Assembly (NCBI RefSeq): GCF_028623165.1 | Contig: NZ_CP117768.1 | Coordinates: 2,790,001-2,854,000 of the forward strand | Origin: Nostoc sp. UHCC 0926 | Lineage (GTDB): Bacteria; Cyanobacteriota; Cyanobacteriia; Cyanobacteriales; Nostocaceae | DNA: 64,000 bases | Reading direction: 5' to 3' | Part shown: piece after piece, positions 52,261 through 62,892 of the stretch | Layout of the letters: the number at the start of each line of letters is the position of its first letter | Position numbering within the stretch: position 1 is the stretch's first letter | Position numbers and translations under genes: made by a program | The notes under the pieces: generated by a model | What the model was told of the DNA's origin: nothing | Databases searched by the model: none | The model's input: the letters and a program-made list of their open reading frames with translations, nothing else

Positions 52261-53793
52261 TTAAACTTTTTTCCCAGAGGCTGCTAAAAGTTCCAGAATA
52301 ACTCCATTTGTCCAGCCGAAGCCAACTTCATTAGAACTATATCCAAAGCAGATTTCGTCGGAAACGTTGGCAGAACAGCGTTCAACATCATATTTCTCGA
52401 CTAGGGTGTTGTAACGCCCGAATTCTTTAATTACCATAGCCAGGAATTTATTGGCAATGCGATCGCCTTCTATATGATAGCCATAGCGGTGAAGTCCCTG
52501 GACGGCAATTAACGTCAATGGTGCCCAGCCAAAGGGGGCATCCCACTGGTTTCCGGTGACACGAGTACTGGTAAAAATTCCGCCTGGGGCTTCAAACAAA
52601 GAGAGATTTTCTACAACACGTTTGGCTTGGGTTGGCGAAGCAATTCCCAGCCACAGGGGATAGAACGTGGTAGCAAATTCGTAGCGGCGGCGTTTTCCAG
52701 TCTGGAAGTGATAATCCAGATATAGTCCCTGTTCTTGATCCCAGAGGAACTGATCGATGCGATCGCGGCGGATATCTGCGCGATTGCTCCATTTTTGTTC
52801 CAATTGTTCGTTCCCCAGAATATGCTTAATTTGCGCCATGTCTTGTTCAACCTGATACAGCAAACTGTTGAGGCACACAGGAGCGTAGTGGAGGATATCA
52901 GCACTGAAAGGGCCAAATCGGTTGGTGATATCAAAACCAGACTCGCGCATGGTGCGATCGCTTTTGTAAAATAGGTTGGTCAGTTGGTCAGTTTCCTGGT
53001 TGTAATAAAGACTAACGTCATAATCCTCAACTTCAAAAGTTTTATAGTACTCCTTGACGCGATCGTAGTGGCTTTTCCCCTGCTCATCCCGCTCGGAGAA
53101 CACAACTTCTGGCGCGGGTCCTTCCCCAAAGGCATAAAATCTAGATAAGCCGGTTGCAGCATTCAAATGGGGCGGAACTACCCAGTAATAGTAAAATTGC
53201 TCTAACAAGGGTACGGTTGCCCTCAACCATTCCTTATCCTGGGTGTGCTCGAATAATGCTAAAACCATCATGCTGAGGACAGGAGGCTGCGATCGCGACA
53301 GCATATAAGTCCGGTTGGAATTGAGGATGATGCCGTAATTCTGCACCTGGTACAGGAGTTGGTCTACTTGGCTTTGCGCTAGCTCTAATTCCCCATCGTG
53401 CAAAAGTCCCAGTAATATAAAGTAGCTGTCCCAGCCATACATTTCATTAAAACGACCACCTGGTACGACATAAGGCCCTGGTAGGTACAACAATCCGTGA
53501 TCTTTAATCGCCTCTACTTCACTTGGCAAAGTGCGAATTTCCAGGCATTCCATATCCTTGGGAGATAGCGATCGCTCCAACACACTTCTAATCTTGGGAG
53601 AATCTTCTAAGGGGGAAATGTAGATAATCCAACAAGTATCTTTTTTGTGCTCTAGTTTGGTATCCCTTGCAGATTGTAATAAGTGTTCGTGCGATCGCGT
53701 TAAGGTTTTCCATGTCTTTTTGATGTGGGCCCGCACGGTATCAATCTGCGTGGTGGTAAACGCTGAAGTTTGGATAGAAGATGGAGTGGTCAT
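52261..53793 (-). CDS. treH: Trehalase (GH37)
   Basis: Hydrolyses trehalose to glucose. A 510-residue (alpha/alpha)6 enzyme with the GH37 signatures PGPYVVPGGRFNEMYGWDSY and, near the C-terminus, QWDAPFGWAPL. No signal peptide, so cytosolic. In Anabaena the genes treZ, treY and treH form a dehydration-induced cluster; the same three occur here in the same direction, treH last. treY lies 600 bp upstream, with a dispersed repeat between, so co-transcription may be broken. Confidence 0.93.
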   Translation of the reverse strand: MTTPSSIQTSAFTTTQIDTVRAHIKKTWKTLTRSHEHLLQSARDTKLEHKKDTCWIIYISPLEDSPKIRSVLERSLSPKDMECLEIRTLPSEVEAIKDHGLLYLPGPYVVPGGRFNEMYGWDSYFILLGLLHDGELELAQSQVDQLLYQVQNYGIILNSNRTYMLSRSQPPVLSMMVLALFEHTQDKEWLRATVPLLEQFYYYWVVPPHLNAATGLSRFYAFGEGPAPEVVFSERDEQGKSHYDRVKEYYKTFEVEDYDVSLYYNQETDQLTNLFYKSDRTMRESGFDITNRFGPFSADILHYAPVCLNSLLYQVEQDMAQIKHILGNEQLEQKWSNRADIRRDRIDQFLWDQEQGLYLDYHFQTGKRRRYEFATTFYPLWLGIASPTQAKRVVENLSLFEAPGGIFTSTRVTGNQWDAPFGWAPLTLIAVQGLHRYGYHIEGDRIANKFLAMVIKEFGRYNTLVEKYDVERCSANVSDEICFGYSSNEVGFGWTNGVILELLAASGKKV

Positions 53794-54396
53794 AGTATCA
53801 TTTTCAATTTTACGGGGTGTTGAAGAGTTCGGATTTTTTTAACGCAGAGAGAAGTATGAGCGGCGGCTTTTGCCGTTGATGCGAAGCGGTTTCTCGTCAG
53901 ACATCTGAACTTATCCTAAGCGACACACTGCGCGAATGGTTGTAACGCAGAGGTTTTACGGCGTTTTCTCTAGGCGAGACAGATTTATTTTTTATCGGAC
54001 TTAGGCAGAATAAATCCCCGCCTTTTAAAGGGAGCGGGCGCGGTCTTCTCCCTACAGCCCTTACTCAAGACAGGAGACGCTGTTCGCGTTCGGGCATTCT
54101 ACGGCAGGTGTTAGGCTGTGGCAATGTGAGAAGGGGAGCCACTGCCTTAACTGGGGTTTCTGCAAGTAGAGGAGCCAGCCGTGTAGGTGGGTCTGGCGAC
54201 TTGAGCGAACTAGCGTCAAGTGGCGTGAGACGATATCGCCATAGCGCAGCCTCAACTCTACCAGAGGCTTTGCCAACGAGTCCGCGAACGTCTGGGGGTT
54301 TCCATGCCCACTCCCCAACGCAGTGACTCCCCATGAGCGACTGGCGTGGGGAGTGGGGAATCGAGGCTTCAGGTGTTTCAGTGCGTAAGTCCTGTT
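53794..54396. repeat. Intergenic region filled by dispersed repeats
   Basis: Contains CTACAGCCCTTACTCAAGAC and AGGAGACGCTGTTCGCGTTC, reverse-complement variants of 26740-26810, and GCGTTGGGGAGTGGG-type sequence. Three overlapping frames here on both strands are repeat shadows. Confidence 0.65.
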
Positions 54397-57219
54397 TTAC
54401 TCGGCACTACTAACTAACAGAGCAACTGGAAAATGGGTAAGGGCGGCTGCGATAGATAATGTTTCTGTAACCTCCAAAGGTTGCTGAGTTAGGACGTTTT
54501 TCCAGGTCAAGGGAGTTCCAGGGGGTAATTGCAGGTGCGTATCTTGCCAAACTGACTCGCCCAAGGGGTTGTCTCCAGGCTGGATGAGGCTAGTTAAAAA
54601 GCGAGGCGCGATCGCGATCGCTGTTTGATTCCCTTCCCGCCGCGCAAAGGCGATAATGTGATTGGCGTAGGTTCCCTGAACTTCTAGTGGCAGATAGTCA
54701 CCGTCCTGGAATAATGAGACATAGTTTGTTCTGGCTTGGAGTAATTGAGCCGTTAAAAATAGTTTGATTCTGCCGTCTGTTTTGTCGTTCAGCAACTCCT
54801 GAATTAGTCCGAGAATGTCTGTTTTTACTTGTTCGCGGATGGCGCTTAAGTAAGTACGTCGCTGTTCAAAATCCACGGGACGGCGATTGTCTGGATCGAC
54901 TAGGCTTAGTTCCCAAAGTTCCGTTCCCTGGTAAAAGTCGGGTATGCCGGGTACGGTAGTCTTCAGCAGAGTTTGGGAAAGGGAATTGAATATACCGTAG
55001 TCTGCAATTCGCTGTTGAAAGGGACGAAAGGCTTCTAGAAATTCCCCGGAGATGGAAGGGTCGAGTACCTTGTCAATAAAGGAGGTACAAGCTTCTTCAT
55101 ACCTACTATCAGGTCGCAACCATGCTGTGTGGACTTTCGCTTCTCTAATTGCCTTAATTATATAGTCTTTCACCCGTTCCATGAAGGATGCATATTCATC
55201 TTCTGCAAAGGGAAACGCCCCTACTAGGGTTTGATAGATAAAATACTCATCGTTGCGATCGGGCATAGCAAAACCGTGGCGTACACCGTAGGGGTTGGTG
55301 AAGCCATCGCTACGATATCCTTGATTCATGGCGCTCCAAGTATTTACCTGCTGTTCCCACTCATCGGGGATTTCTGAGAGGACATTCAACCTGGCGCGCA
55401 CATCTTCGCCGCGTTTGGTGTCGTGGGTGGCTGTGGTGTTCATTGTGTGAGGCCAGGTTGCTTGGTGCTGTTGGTTAAAGGTATGAAATTTGGCTACTGA
55501 AATCCCAAAATGACCAGGATTACCTCCAACTTCATTCAGCGAAAGCAAGCGATTGTAAACATATAATGTGGTGTCTTCTACGCCTTTTGCCATCAAAGGC
55601 CCGCTGTATTGCTGCATCCGCAAGACAAAATATATCCACTGTTCGCGTTCTGTTTGAGTAAGAGAATTATCAAACTCTAGCAGCATTAACTTTTCAATAA
55701 AGTTCAATTCATGATATAGCAGGGGCGCTTGTTCTTTGGCTTGGTCAATTACTTCTTGAATAGTAGCGCGATCGCTATCCCCAATTCCATCGGGCGTAAT
55801 GTATGTCCGGTAAATCGGGAACTGTGTTAAAACTTCGGCGATCGCTTTTTTTAGTCCATTCAGTGTAAAATCATTGCCATAGCGATATTTGCTGGAAATA
55901 TTCTTTAACAAGAGAGCCAAATTGTCAATGTCTCCTGCTAAATTCTTTTCCAGGATCAGGTGCTTTTTATCCTTCACCACCGATGCATAATCTACTCTGG
56001 AGCCGATAAAGTTATGGTATATTTTATCGAACTTCGATTTATTTTCCGTTTGACAAAATATGCCATTTACATAGTTCAAAAAGTCATATCCAGATGTCCC
56101 TTCAATTGCCCAATTTTCCGGCAACTCTTCGTTGAGTTCTAAAATCTTCTCCACCGTGATGTAAACATCACCTGTCTTTTCCCGCAGCCTTTCGAGGTAC
56201 TGGATTGGGTTATAAAGTCCATCAATATGGTCAATTCTTAAACCTGTAAATGTGCCCTCCTCAACCAGCTTGTGAATTAAGCTGTGGGTGTTATTAAAAA
56301 CTCGCAGTTCTTCAACTTTAACGGAAATCAGTTCATTGACAGTAAAGAAACGGCGGTAATTCATTTCCTCCGCCCCAACTTTCCAATAGGAGAGACGGTA
56401 AAACTGGTCATTCAGTAAATCATCTAGGAGGTTAAAGCTTTCTGAATTGCCTGGTTCTCCGTTGAAAGTTTGGATATTTTCGTCAATGAACTCGCGGATA
56501 ACATCGTTTGTGGTGTAAAGTTCCCAAACCAATCCTTTAATAAATGCAATTTGGTCTTGTCGCTGTTTTCCCGCAACCTCTGAGGGCACACTTTTGAGAA
56601 TATATAGAATCCCCAATAGTTTAATAAAATCGGGGTGATTGCGTCCCAGTGTGCGCGTGAGTTTACCCAGATTCTGAGTGATAAATTTTGTGTAAGACTC
56701 TAACCGCAACGGCAGTTTCAAGCTGTAATAGTTTACAGTTAAACCGTTTTGTTCATATTCTAGTTTAATGTCTCCGTTTTCCAAGGACACACCGTAGAAA
56801 TCTCCCAGTAGCGGCGCTAGGATTCGCTCTTGGCGATCGCCAAAGGGAGCATTCCAAGAAAGGTCGAAGTAGTCGGTATAGCTGGAATCTGGGCCGTATT
56901 CTAATACATCCACCAAGTAAGCGTTTTCGCTGGTATAGGCCATGTGGTTGGGCACAATATCTTGTAACCAGCCCATACCAAGGGATTGGACTTCACCAAC
57001 TAATGCATCAAAGGACTCATTAGTTCCCAGTTCTGGGTTGAGTTGATTGGCATCTACTATATCGTAGCCATGCGTACTCCCGGATCGTGCCTTGAAAATG
57101 GGGGAGGCATATAAATCGGAAATGCCTAAATCTGCTAGATAAGCTGCGATCGCTTTAGCGTTGTCAAAGCCAAACTCAGGTGTAAACTGAATTCGATAAG
57201 TTGCGGTAGGAATTCGCAT
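54397..57219 (-). CDS. treY: Maltooligosyl trehalose synthase
   Basis: Converts the reducing end of maltodextrin to a trehalosyl unit. A 940-residue GH13 family member. N-terminal [17 protein letters not shown] and [20 protein letters not shown] are typical of TreY, with DIVPNHMAY (conserved region I), [13 protein letters not shown] (II, nucleophile Asp), [13 protein letters not shown] (acid/base Glu) and [19 protein letters not shown] (IV). TreZ finishes the reaction by releasing trehalose. The gene is preceded by the 21-bp tandem array, which separates it from treZ. Confidence 0.95.
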   Translation of the reverse strand: MRIPTATYRIQFTPEFGFDNAKAIAAYLADLGISDLYASPIFKARSGSTHGYDIVDANQLNPELGTNESFDALVGEVQSLGMGWLQDIVPNHMAYTSENAYLVDVLEYGPDSSYTDYFDLSWNAPFGDRQERILAPLLGDFYGVSLENGDIKLEYEQNGLTVNYYSLKLPLRLESYTKFITQNLGKLTRTLGRNHPDFIKLLGILYILKSVPSEVAGKQRQDQIAFIKGLVWELYTTNDVIREFIDENIQTFNGEPGNSESFNLLDDLLNDQFYRLSYWKVGAEEMNYRRFFTVNELISVKVEELRVFNNTHSLIHKLVEEGTFTGLRIDHIDGLYNPIQYLERLREKTGDVYITVEKILELNEELPENWAIEGTSGYDFLNYVNGIFCQTENKSKFDKIYHNFIGSRVDYASVVKDKKHLILEKNLAGDIDNLALLLKNISSKYRYGNDFTLNGLKKAIAEVLTQFPIYRTYITPDGIGDSDRATIQEVIDQAKEQAPLLYHELNFIEKLMLLEFDNSLTQTEREQWIYFVLRMQQYSGPLMAKGVEDTTLYVYNRLLSLNEVGGNPGHFGISVAKFHTFNQQHQATWPHTMNTTATHDTKRGEDVRARLNVLSEIPDEWEQQVNTWSAMNQGYRSDGFTNPYGVRHGFAMPDRNDEYFIYQTLVGAFPFAEDEYASFMERVKDYIIKAIREAKVHTAWLRPDSRYEEACTSFIDKVLDPSISGEFLEAFRPFQQRIADYGIFNSLSQTLLKTTVPGIPDFYQGTELWELSLVDPDNRRPVDFEQRRTYLSAIREQVKTDILGLIQELLNDKTDGRIKLFLTAQLLQARTNYVSLFQDGDYLPLEVQGTYANHIIAFARREGNQTAIAIAPRFLTSLIQPGDNPLGESVWQDTHLQLPPGTPLTWKNVLTQQPLEVTETLSIAAALTHFPVALLVSSAE

Positions 57220-57267
57220 ATTTTTTTGTTTCTAGTGGGAGGTAGGGAAGTAGCAAGTGGAGAGTTT

Positions 57268-57610
57268 GAGCCTTTGAGGTCGAAAGTTGAGCCTTTGAGG
57301 TCGAAAGTTGAGCCTTTGAGGTCGAAAGTTGAGCCTTTGAGGTCGGAAGTTGAGCCTTTGAGGTCGGAAGTTGAGCCTTTGAGGTCGGAAGTTGAGCCTT
57401 TGAGGTCGGAAGTTGAGCCTTTGAGGTCGAAAGTTGAGCCTTTGAGGTCGGAAGTTGAGCCTTTGAGGCTGACAGTTGAGCCTTTAAGGCTGACAGTTGA
57501 GCCTTTGAGGTCGGAAGTTGAGCCTTTGAGGTCGGAAGTTGAGCCTTTGAGGTTGGAAGTTGAGCCTTTGAGGCTGACAGTTGAGCCTTTGAGGTCGGAA
57601 GTTGAGCCTT
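57268..57610. repeat. 21-bp minisatellite, 16 full units
   Basis: The unit GAGCCTTTGAGGTCGGAAGTT is repeated at a strict 21-bp period from 57268, with variants ending TCGAAAGTT, CTGACAGTT and TTGGAAGTT. Because 21 is a multiple of three the plus strand stays open (57226-57633) and would encode a VEPLRSE heptapeptide repeat of 135 residues. I see no ribosome site or family, so I call it a repeat rather than a gene. Confidence 0.9.
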
Positions 57611-57798
57611 TACAGCAATTTAAAAATGAATAAACTAATAAGATAACCTCACTTCCATTTCTCTCTCCTTGAAGGAGAGAGGCTTTGAATCTCCCCCTTC
57701 CCTAGTAGGGAAGGGGGTGGGGGGTTAGGTCTAGCTTTTGTGCTTCATTTAGTTGAAAACTTCTGTAAGGCTGAAAGTTCAAGTTCTAACTTTTCCCT

Positions 57799-59706
57799 TC
57801 ATTCCCTTTCATACAGGACTATACTAGTAGCTTTTATTTTCACTTCTTGGCCCACAGAAAGATGTTCAGCGGCTTCAGAACCAGGCCCAGACCATGAGGT
57901 ATCTGCTGAGTCTAATAGCTTATGAGCATTATGCCCAATTGGCAAATTCACTGTCATTGCCGACGAATTGAAATTCATCACAAATATTAGTTCAGTTGAT
58001 TCGCACCAACGACGCACGATCACCAACTCCTTCTCTTTATCGCTAGTCGCTTGGATGAAATTGCGGTCTTTATTCAAAAGGGCTGGATGCGTCTTGCGTA
58101 AATTAATTAACTGGCGATACCAATCCCACAGAACTTTGTGCTTACCTTCATTGCGTAATTGCCAATTGAGTTTAGATTTTAGGAAAGTTTCTGCCGATTC
58201 TGGATCTGGGGGATCATCTGCGTAGTGAAATGCTTCAAATTCTTGTTTGCGTCCGGCTCGAACTAATTGAATTAAATCAGGATCGGAGTGACTGACAAAG
58301 TAAATGAAGGGTGCTGTTTCTCCGTATTCCTCTCCCATGAACAACAGGGGTAAGTTGGGCGACAGCAGCACAGCGCCGGCGGCTAACTTTAATCCTTCAA
58401 AAGAGATCCGCTGGGTAAGGCGTTCTCCTTTCATTTGATTGCCGATTTGATCGTGATTCTGAATGCAGATTGTAAACTGTGATAAAGGGCGATCGCGGCA
58501 AGATACGCCATGAAATCGCTTGCGATGTGGTGCGTACTTCCAATCGTAGACAAAAGTATCTTCATAAGCTTTCGCCAACTGAGCAGTTTGCCCAAAATCT
58601 TGATAATATCCTTGGCGATCGCCTGTCAACAGTGTGTGCAATGAATGGTGGAAATCATCACTCCACTGGGCATCAATTCCATATCCCCCCAATTCTGCCG
58701 GACGAATTATTTGCGGATTATTCTCGTCACTTTCAGCAATTAAATGGCGTTTCCATTTTTGCCCTTGTTGTGAGAAATGATGAATTGCTTCCCCCAGTTC
58801 CCATAAAAAATGCTTCGCCCCCAAGTCGTAAATTGCTTGAACGGCATCTAGCCGCAATGCATCAATGTGAAACTCGCGCAACCAGTACAGCGCATTTTGA
58901 ATAAAATAGTTTCGCACACCCTGACTATAGGCATCGTCAAAATTCAGCGCATCGCCCCACGGCGTTTTATAGGTTTTAGTAAAGTAGGGCGCGAACTGCG
59001 CCATATAATTACCTTCTGGGCCAAAGTGGTTATACACGACATCCAGCACTACGGCGATATCGTGTTGGTGGCAAGCATTTACCAGTTGCTTAAGTTCAGC
59101 TGGGCTACCGTAGGAATTTTGGACAGCATAAGGGTAAACGCCATCATAGCCCCAGTTGCGATATGCAAGAGTTGCTTCAACATGGGTGTCTCCCGGAAAC
59201 TGGGAGATGGGCATGATTTCAATGGCATTAATTCCCAGTTCCCTCAGTTCCGGTAAGCGGGAAATGATCGCGGTGAAAGTTCCTTCCGGCGTGAATGTGC
59301 CAACGTGGAGTTCATAGAAAATCAGCGACTCCACAGGAATGCCAGTCCACCCTTCATCAGTCCACTCAAAATGTTGATCGATAATTTGAGACGGCCCATG
59401 CACCCCTTCAGGTTGATACTGCGACGCCGGATCAGCAAAGGTATCTTGGCCATTCAAGACATACCGATAAAGCGTGCCTGGATACACATCGTTCACTTTT
59501 ATTTGCCAGTATCCCTCAGACTGAGGCTTGAGAGGAATTAACTGCGGTTCTGGCGTCAAGATTTGTACCGTAACGCTATCTAATAGCGGAGACCAAACTG
59601 TAAACTCACACTCCCCGTTACCCAAGTAGTTAGCACCAATTCTCACGCAGTATCCTCCCATCAGTTCAGTTTGTTGTGCCGAATTGTGACGCGATGGTGT
59701 ACCCAC
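57799..59706 (-). CDS. treZ: Malto-oligosyltrehalose trehalohydrolase
   Basis: Releases trehalose from maltooligosyl trehalose made by TreY. It has 635 residues: an N-terminal carbohydrate-binding domain (about 18-110) with EFTVWSPLLDSVTVQIL, then a GH13 barrel with DVVYNHFGPEG (region I), DALRLDAVQAIYD (II, nucleophile Asp), HLIAESDENNPQ (III, Glu) and CIQNHDQIGNQ (IV). FMGEEYGETAPFIYFVSH is a TreZ mark. It is upstream of treY on the same strand, 580 bp away across the minisatellite and a dispersed repeat. Confidence 0.95.
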   Translation of the reverse strand: MGTPSRHNSAQQTELMGGYCVRIGANYLGNGECEFTVWSPLLDSVTVQILTPEPQLIPLKPQSEGYWQIKVNDVYPGTLYRYVLNGQDTFADPASQYQPEGVHGPSQIIDQHFEWTDEGWTGIPVESLIFYELHVGTFTPEGTFTAIISRLPELRELGINAIEIMPISQFPGDTHVEATLAYRNWGYDGVYPYAVQNSYGSPAELKQLVNACHQHDIAVVLDVVYNHFGPEGNYMAQFAPYFTKTYKTPWGDALNFDDAYSQGVRNYFIQNALYWLREFHIDALRLDAVQAIYDLGAKHFLWELGEAIHHFSQQGQKWKRHLIAESDENNPQIIRPAELGGYGIDAQWSDDFHHSLHTLLTGDRQGYYQDFGQTAQLAKAYEDTFVYDWKYAPHRKRFHGVSCRDRPLSQFTICIQNHDQIGNQMKGERLTQRISFEGLKLAAGAVLLSPNLPLLFMGEEYGETAPFIYFVSHSDPDLIQLVRAGRKQEFEAFHYADDPPDPESAETFLKSKLNWQLRNEGKHKVLWDWYRQLINLRKTHPALLNKDRNFIQATSDKEKELVIVRRWCESTELIFVMNFNSSAMTVNLPIGHNAHKLLDSADTSWSGPGSEAAEHLSVGQEVKIKATSIVLYERE

Positions 59707-60122
59707 CCGCCGTAGGCGATCGCAAATGTCATTGATTGTACAATGTTTACAAACACGCCAGATAGCATAATGGTTGGTCTTGCAGACTTTTTACTAGCAC
59801 CTGGAGGCGGATTTTTTACCAAAATAAATTCTGTCTAATGACCAAAGAGGCAGGGGGGCAGGGGGCAGGGGGCAGGGGGAGAAAGATGCTGGAATTCCCT
59901 AGCAGTCAAGGGTTACGAGCTAATAAATGTATTTATGCTCAAGGGAAAAATATTTATTTTGAGCGGAAAGTGCGACGATAAATAATGCGTATTTGTCTCA
60001 GAGCCAATACATTTATTTATGGGGTTTCCCTCATCTCCCTGCTCCCGTTCGGCTGACGCTCACGGCAAAGCCAGCAAGAACTGCTTGCTGCCTCAGACTG
60101 GCAATACCCTCACCTGTACTAC
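59707..60122. other. Intergenic region with G-rich run
   Basis: No gene. GGGGGCAGGGGGCAGGGGG at about 59850-59880 resembles the run at 41840. The AT-rich part (TTTATGCTCAAGGGAAAAAT and following) has no recognised feature. Confidence 0.5.
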
Positions 60123-60527
60123 CTACGGCTTGCAGCTACCATCAACACAGTATGACGATTCATAGGTATTAGAACGCTTACCGAAGAGTGCATAGCGGTT
60201 ATCGCGGATTTGTTCGTAAAAGCGATCGCCTACCCACTTCATCCCCGGTAATGCTCGATAAGCGTCTACAAATATACTTCCTGCTGGCAATAACCGCCCA
60301 ATTTCTTCCGCAGCGTTACTACCTTGCCAACGTCTTTCAGGTTCATTGCCATCAATTAAAATCACCCCCTGTTCACAGTCTTGGGCTGTAATTCCCCATC
60401 GTAAAAGTGTCTGCTCATCTTGCATAGGACTGTAGCGAAATAACTTTCCTTGGTCTAAGGATTCTAGCGATCGCACTAGGGTGACGCAGAGATTACAATT
60501 TCCGTCGTAGATTACGTAGTAATTCAT
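60123..60527 (-). CDS. DCC-family thiol-disulfide oxidoreductase (DUF393)
   Basis: A 134-residue thioredoxin-like protein with N-terminal YDGNCNLCVTLV, the DxxCxxC motif that names the family, and later GKLFRYSPMQDEQT, GSNAAEEIGRLLP and ALPGMKWVGDRFYEQI. The C-terminal Cys pair in SSYCVDGSCKP is an addition. Function in the cell is mostly unknown; redox or detoxification is supposed. The start MNYYVIYDG is clear. Confidence 0.9.
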   Translation of the reverse strand: MNYYVIYDGNCNLCVTLVRSLESLDQGKLFRYSPMQDEQTLLRWGITAQDCEQGVILIDGNEPERRWQGSNAAEEIGRLLPAGSIFVDAYRALPGMKWVGDRFYEQIRDNRYALFGKRSNTYESSYCVDGSCKP

Positions 60528-60677
60528 AAAAATAACGGCTCTTTAGCAATTGATTTGTCGGATGTGTTTAAATACAACTTTGGTATTCTAGCTTAGAAAA
60601 CCGTGGCGATCGCTCTAGCCTCACCGAAGCAGTGCTAAGTAATCCGATTCACTTCAGCCAAAACAAAATTTGATTTG

Positions 60678-61283
60678 TTAAATATGCATAATATCGTCGA
60701 GTTTAAGTTGTAAATTTGGCAAGATATCAGAATAAATATTATCCCCTAAGCGATATTGTTCCTGCTGGTACACACCGTTAACTAACTGACAAACAGTGAA
60801 TGTGGGTTGTTTGGGATTACCGATAAATTGCAAACCACCCAAGCCACGAAAGTCCACAATCCAATATTCTGGAATATTAAGAAAAGCATATTCTTCCACT
60901 TTTCTTGCATAATCATCTTGCCAATTTGTGCTGACAACTTCAGCAACAAGCTTGATTGTACTGCCGTTACAAATAATAGGTTCTTTTTGCCAGAGCGGTT
61001 CTTTACTAAGTTCGGCTTTATCTAAAACAATTACATCAGGACGCAGCGCTGTGGCTTCAGCAGCAGGTGGTTTTATCAGACAAGTTTTTGGAATTAGCCA
61101 GTTGAAATTAGAACTAAAAATTTCCACATAGATTCTACCAGCAATACTACCAGCAACAGCTTCGTGTGGCCCTGTAGGTTCCATGTCTCTTAGTTGTCCA
61201 TCGATTAGTTCGTAGCGTGTATTATCACCATATTGAGCTATAAATTCCTCAAAGGTAAGTAATTTGGGTGAGGTGTAGGTCAT
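60678..61283 (-). CDS. Uma2-family (DUF820) putative endonuclease
   Basis: A 201-residue member of a PD-(D/E)xK-fold family greatly expanded in cyanobacteria. Visible are LTFEEFIAQYGDNTRYELID, ALRPDVIVLDK (active-site Asp), IKLVAEVVSTNWQDDYARKV (Glu and following) and PEYWIVDF. The function is not known and is often linked to mobile elements. A cysteine-rich repeat block lies upstream. Confidence 0.92.
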   Translation of the reverse strand: MTYTSPKLLTFEEFIAQYGDNTRYELIDGQLRDMEPTGPHEAVAGSIAGRIYVEIFSSNFNWLIPKTCLIKPPAAEATALRPDVIVLDKAELSKEPLWQKEPIICNGSTIKLVAEVVSTNWQDDYARKVEEYAFLNIPEYWIVDFRGLGGLQFIGNPKQPTFTVCQLVNGVYQQEQYRLGDNIYSDILPNLQLKLDDIMHI

Positions 61284-61432
61284 AGGTCTTGTTTTGACTT
61301 GGACTTTGGCTTATTCTAGCGACTGCCGTTGCAAAGTACAGTCAGGAATAAGGTTTCAAGAATTAGTGCGTCAGTTCCATACACTAGTACCGCAAGGCGG
61401 AAGTTTACCTACTTTTAACAAGGCGACCGTTG

Positions 61433-61616
61433 CATTCACATTGTAAGCCATCACATTCACAATGCAAGCCCTCACATTCACAATGCAAGCCATCGCATTC
61501 ATAAAGCAAGCCATCACATTCACAATGCAAGCCATCACATTCACAATGCAAGTCGTCGCATTCACAATATAAGTCGTCGCATTCACAGTGTAAGTCGTCG
61601 CATTCACAATGCAAGA
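61433..61616. repeat. 21-bp minisatellite, eight full units plus a partial
   Basis: The unit CATTCACAATGCAAGCCATCA is repeated at a strict 21-bp period from 61433, with a ninth partial copy at 61601. The minus strand is open through it (61405-61659) and would encode an 84-residue protein of HCECDGL or HCECDDL repeats starting MMFEDKPFSL with GGGGGTG just upstream. A second minus frame is also open. I report it as a repeat with coding potential. Confidence 0.9.
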
Positions 61617-61728
61617 GGTTACGTTTAGATAGGCTAAAGGGCTTGTCCTCAAACATCACCCCCGGTTTGCAGTTATCATGCTCTTGGGATGGTATTCGAT
61701 AGTTTTTTTCATTAATCAGAAAATATTC

Positions 61729-62778
61729 ATGAAATACAAACTCTTGGGCAAAAGCGGGTTAAGAGTCTCTGAACTCTCCTTGGGAACCATGACCTTTGGT
61801 GAAGATTGGGGTTGGGGTGCATCTGTTGACGAAAGTCGTAAAATCTTTGATGCCTATGTAGAAGCAGGGGGCAATTTCATTGACACCGCCAACGGTTATA
61901 CCGATGGTAGCAGTGAAAAAATTGTTGGTGAGTTGATCGCTAAAGAACGGGAACGCTTTGTAGTTGCTACAAAATATTCCTTTCCCTTGCAGATGAATAA
62001 TAAAACGGGCGACCCTAACGCCAGTGGAAACCATCGCAAGAACTTAATCCAGTCTTTAGAAGCTAGCCTAAAACGGCTGAATACTGATTACATTGACTTA
62101 TTCTGGTTGCACGCTTGGGATTTCACAACACCTATTGAGGAAGTATTGCGATCGCTTGATGATGTAGTGCGTCAAGGTAAAGTACTTTACATCGGCATTT
62201 CTGACACACCCGCGTGGATCGTTTCCCAAGCAAATACCATCGCCCAATACCAAGGATGGACGCAGTTTGTCGCCCTGCAAATTGAGTATAGTTTGATTCA
62301 GCGAACACCAGAACGAGACTTACTACCGATGGCTAAAGCCTTTGATTTGGCAGTAACACCGTGGTCACCCTTGGGTGGTGGTGTGCTAACAGGGAAGTAC
62401 AATAAACCCAGTCAAGAAGGCGACGAACAGGGGCGAGTTGCAAGTTTGGGGGGAGAGGTTTCTGAAAAGAATTTAGCGATCGCTCAAGTTGTCAGTGAAG
62501 TTGCAGAAAAAATTGGATACACACCCTCACAGGTAGCATTAGCTTGGTTACGCGCTCAAAGTGGTGTGATTATTCCGATCATTGGCGCACGTAAGTTAAC
62601 TCAGTTTCAAGATAACTTAGCTTCTTTAGATGTCAGCCTCTCACCAGAACATTTGCAACGGTTAGATGAAGTGAGTCAAATTGAACTGGGTTTTCCCCAT
62701 GACTTTTTGCAGAGTGATATAATTCACGAGCGCCTTTTCGGTGGTACATTCGATACCATAGAAAACCATCGCAGTTAA
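61729..62778 (+). CDS. Aldo/keto reductase
   Basis: A 349-residue NADPH-dependent oxidoreductase of the AKR TIM-barrel family. Motifs: KLLGKSGLRVSELSLGTMTF at the start, FIDTANGYTDGSSEKIVGE with the catalytic Asp and Tyr, VVATKYSFP with the Lys, DLFWLHAWD with the His, and IPIIGARKLTQFQDNLASL for cofactor binding. I use the ATG at 61729; the frame is open 17 codons further upstream, but family proteins begin MKYKLLGKSG. Substrate not predictable. Confidence 0.92.
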   Translation: MKYKLLGKSGLRVSELSLGTMTFGEDWGWGASVDESRKIFDAYVEAGGNFIDTANGYTDGSSEKIVGELIAKERERFVVATKYSFPLQMNNKTGDPNASGNHRKNLIQSLEASLKRLNTDYIDLFWLHAWDFTTPIEEVLRSLDDVVRQGKVLYIGISDTPAWIVSQANTIAQYQGWTQFVALQIEYSLIQRTPERDLLPMAKAFDLAVTPWSPLGGGVLTGKYNKPSQEGDEQGRVASLGGEVSEKNLAIAQVVSEVAEKIGYTPSQVALAWLRAQSGVIIPIIGARKLTQFQDNLASLDVSLSPEHLQRLDEVSQIELGFPHDFLQSDIIHERLFGGTFDTIENHRS

Positions 62779-62892
62779 CGCAATAGTCATAAATATTGAC
62801 AGATTCAGGCATTAATCCAATCTATCGTTAGAGAGTTTTGCCCAGCCAATCACTATCTGTAAAGTTAGATATAAAAGGCATTAAGTAGAATC

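Noticed and set aside
54061..54334. Overlapping frames on both strands between treY and treH
   Set aside because: All are translations of a dispersed repeat found elsewhere in the window.
57268..57610. Possible CRISPR array
   Set aside because: The units are contiguous 21-bp tandem copies without spacers.
61433..61616. Possible CRISPR array
   Set aside because: Contiguous 21-bp tandem units, no unique spacers.
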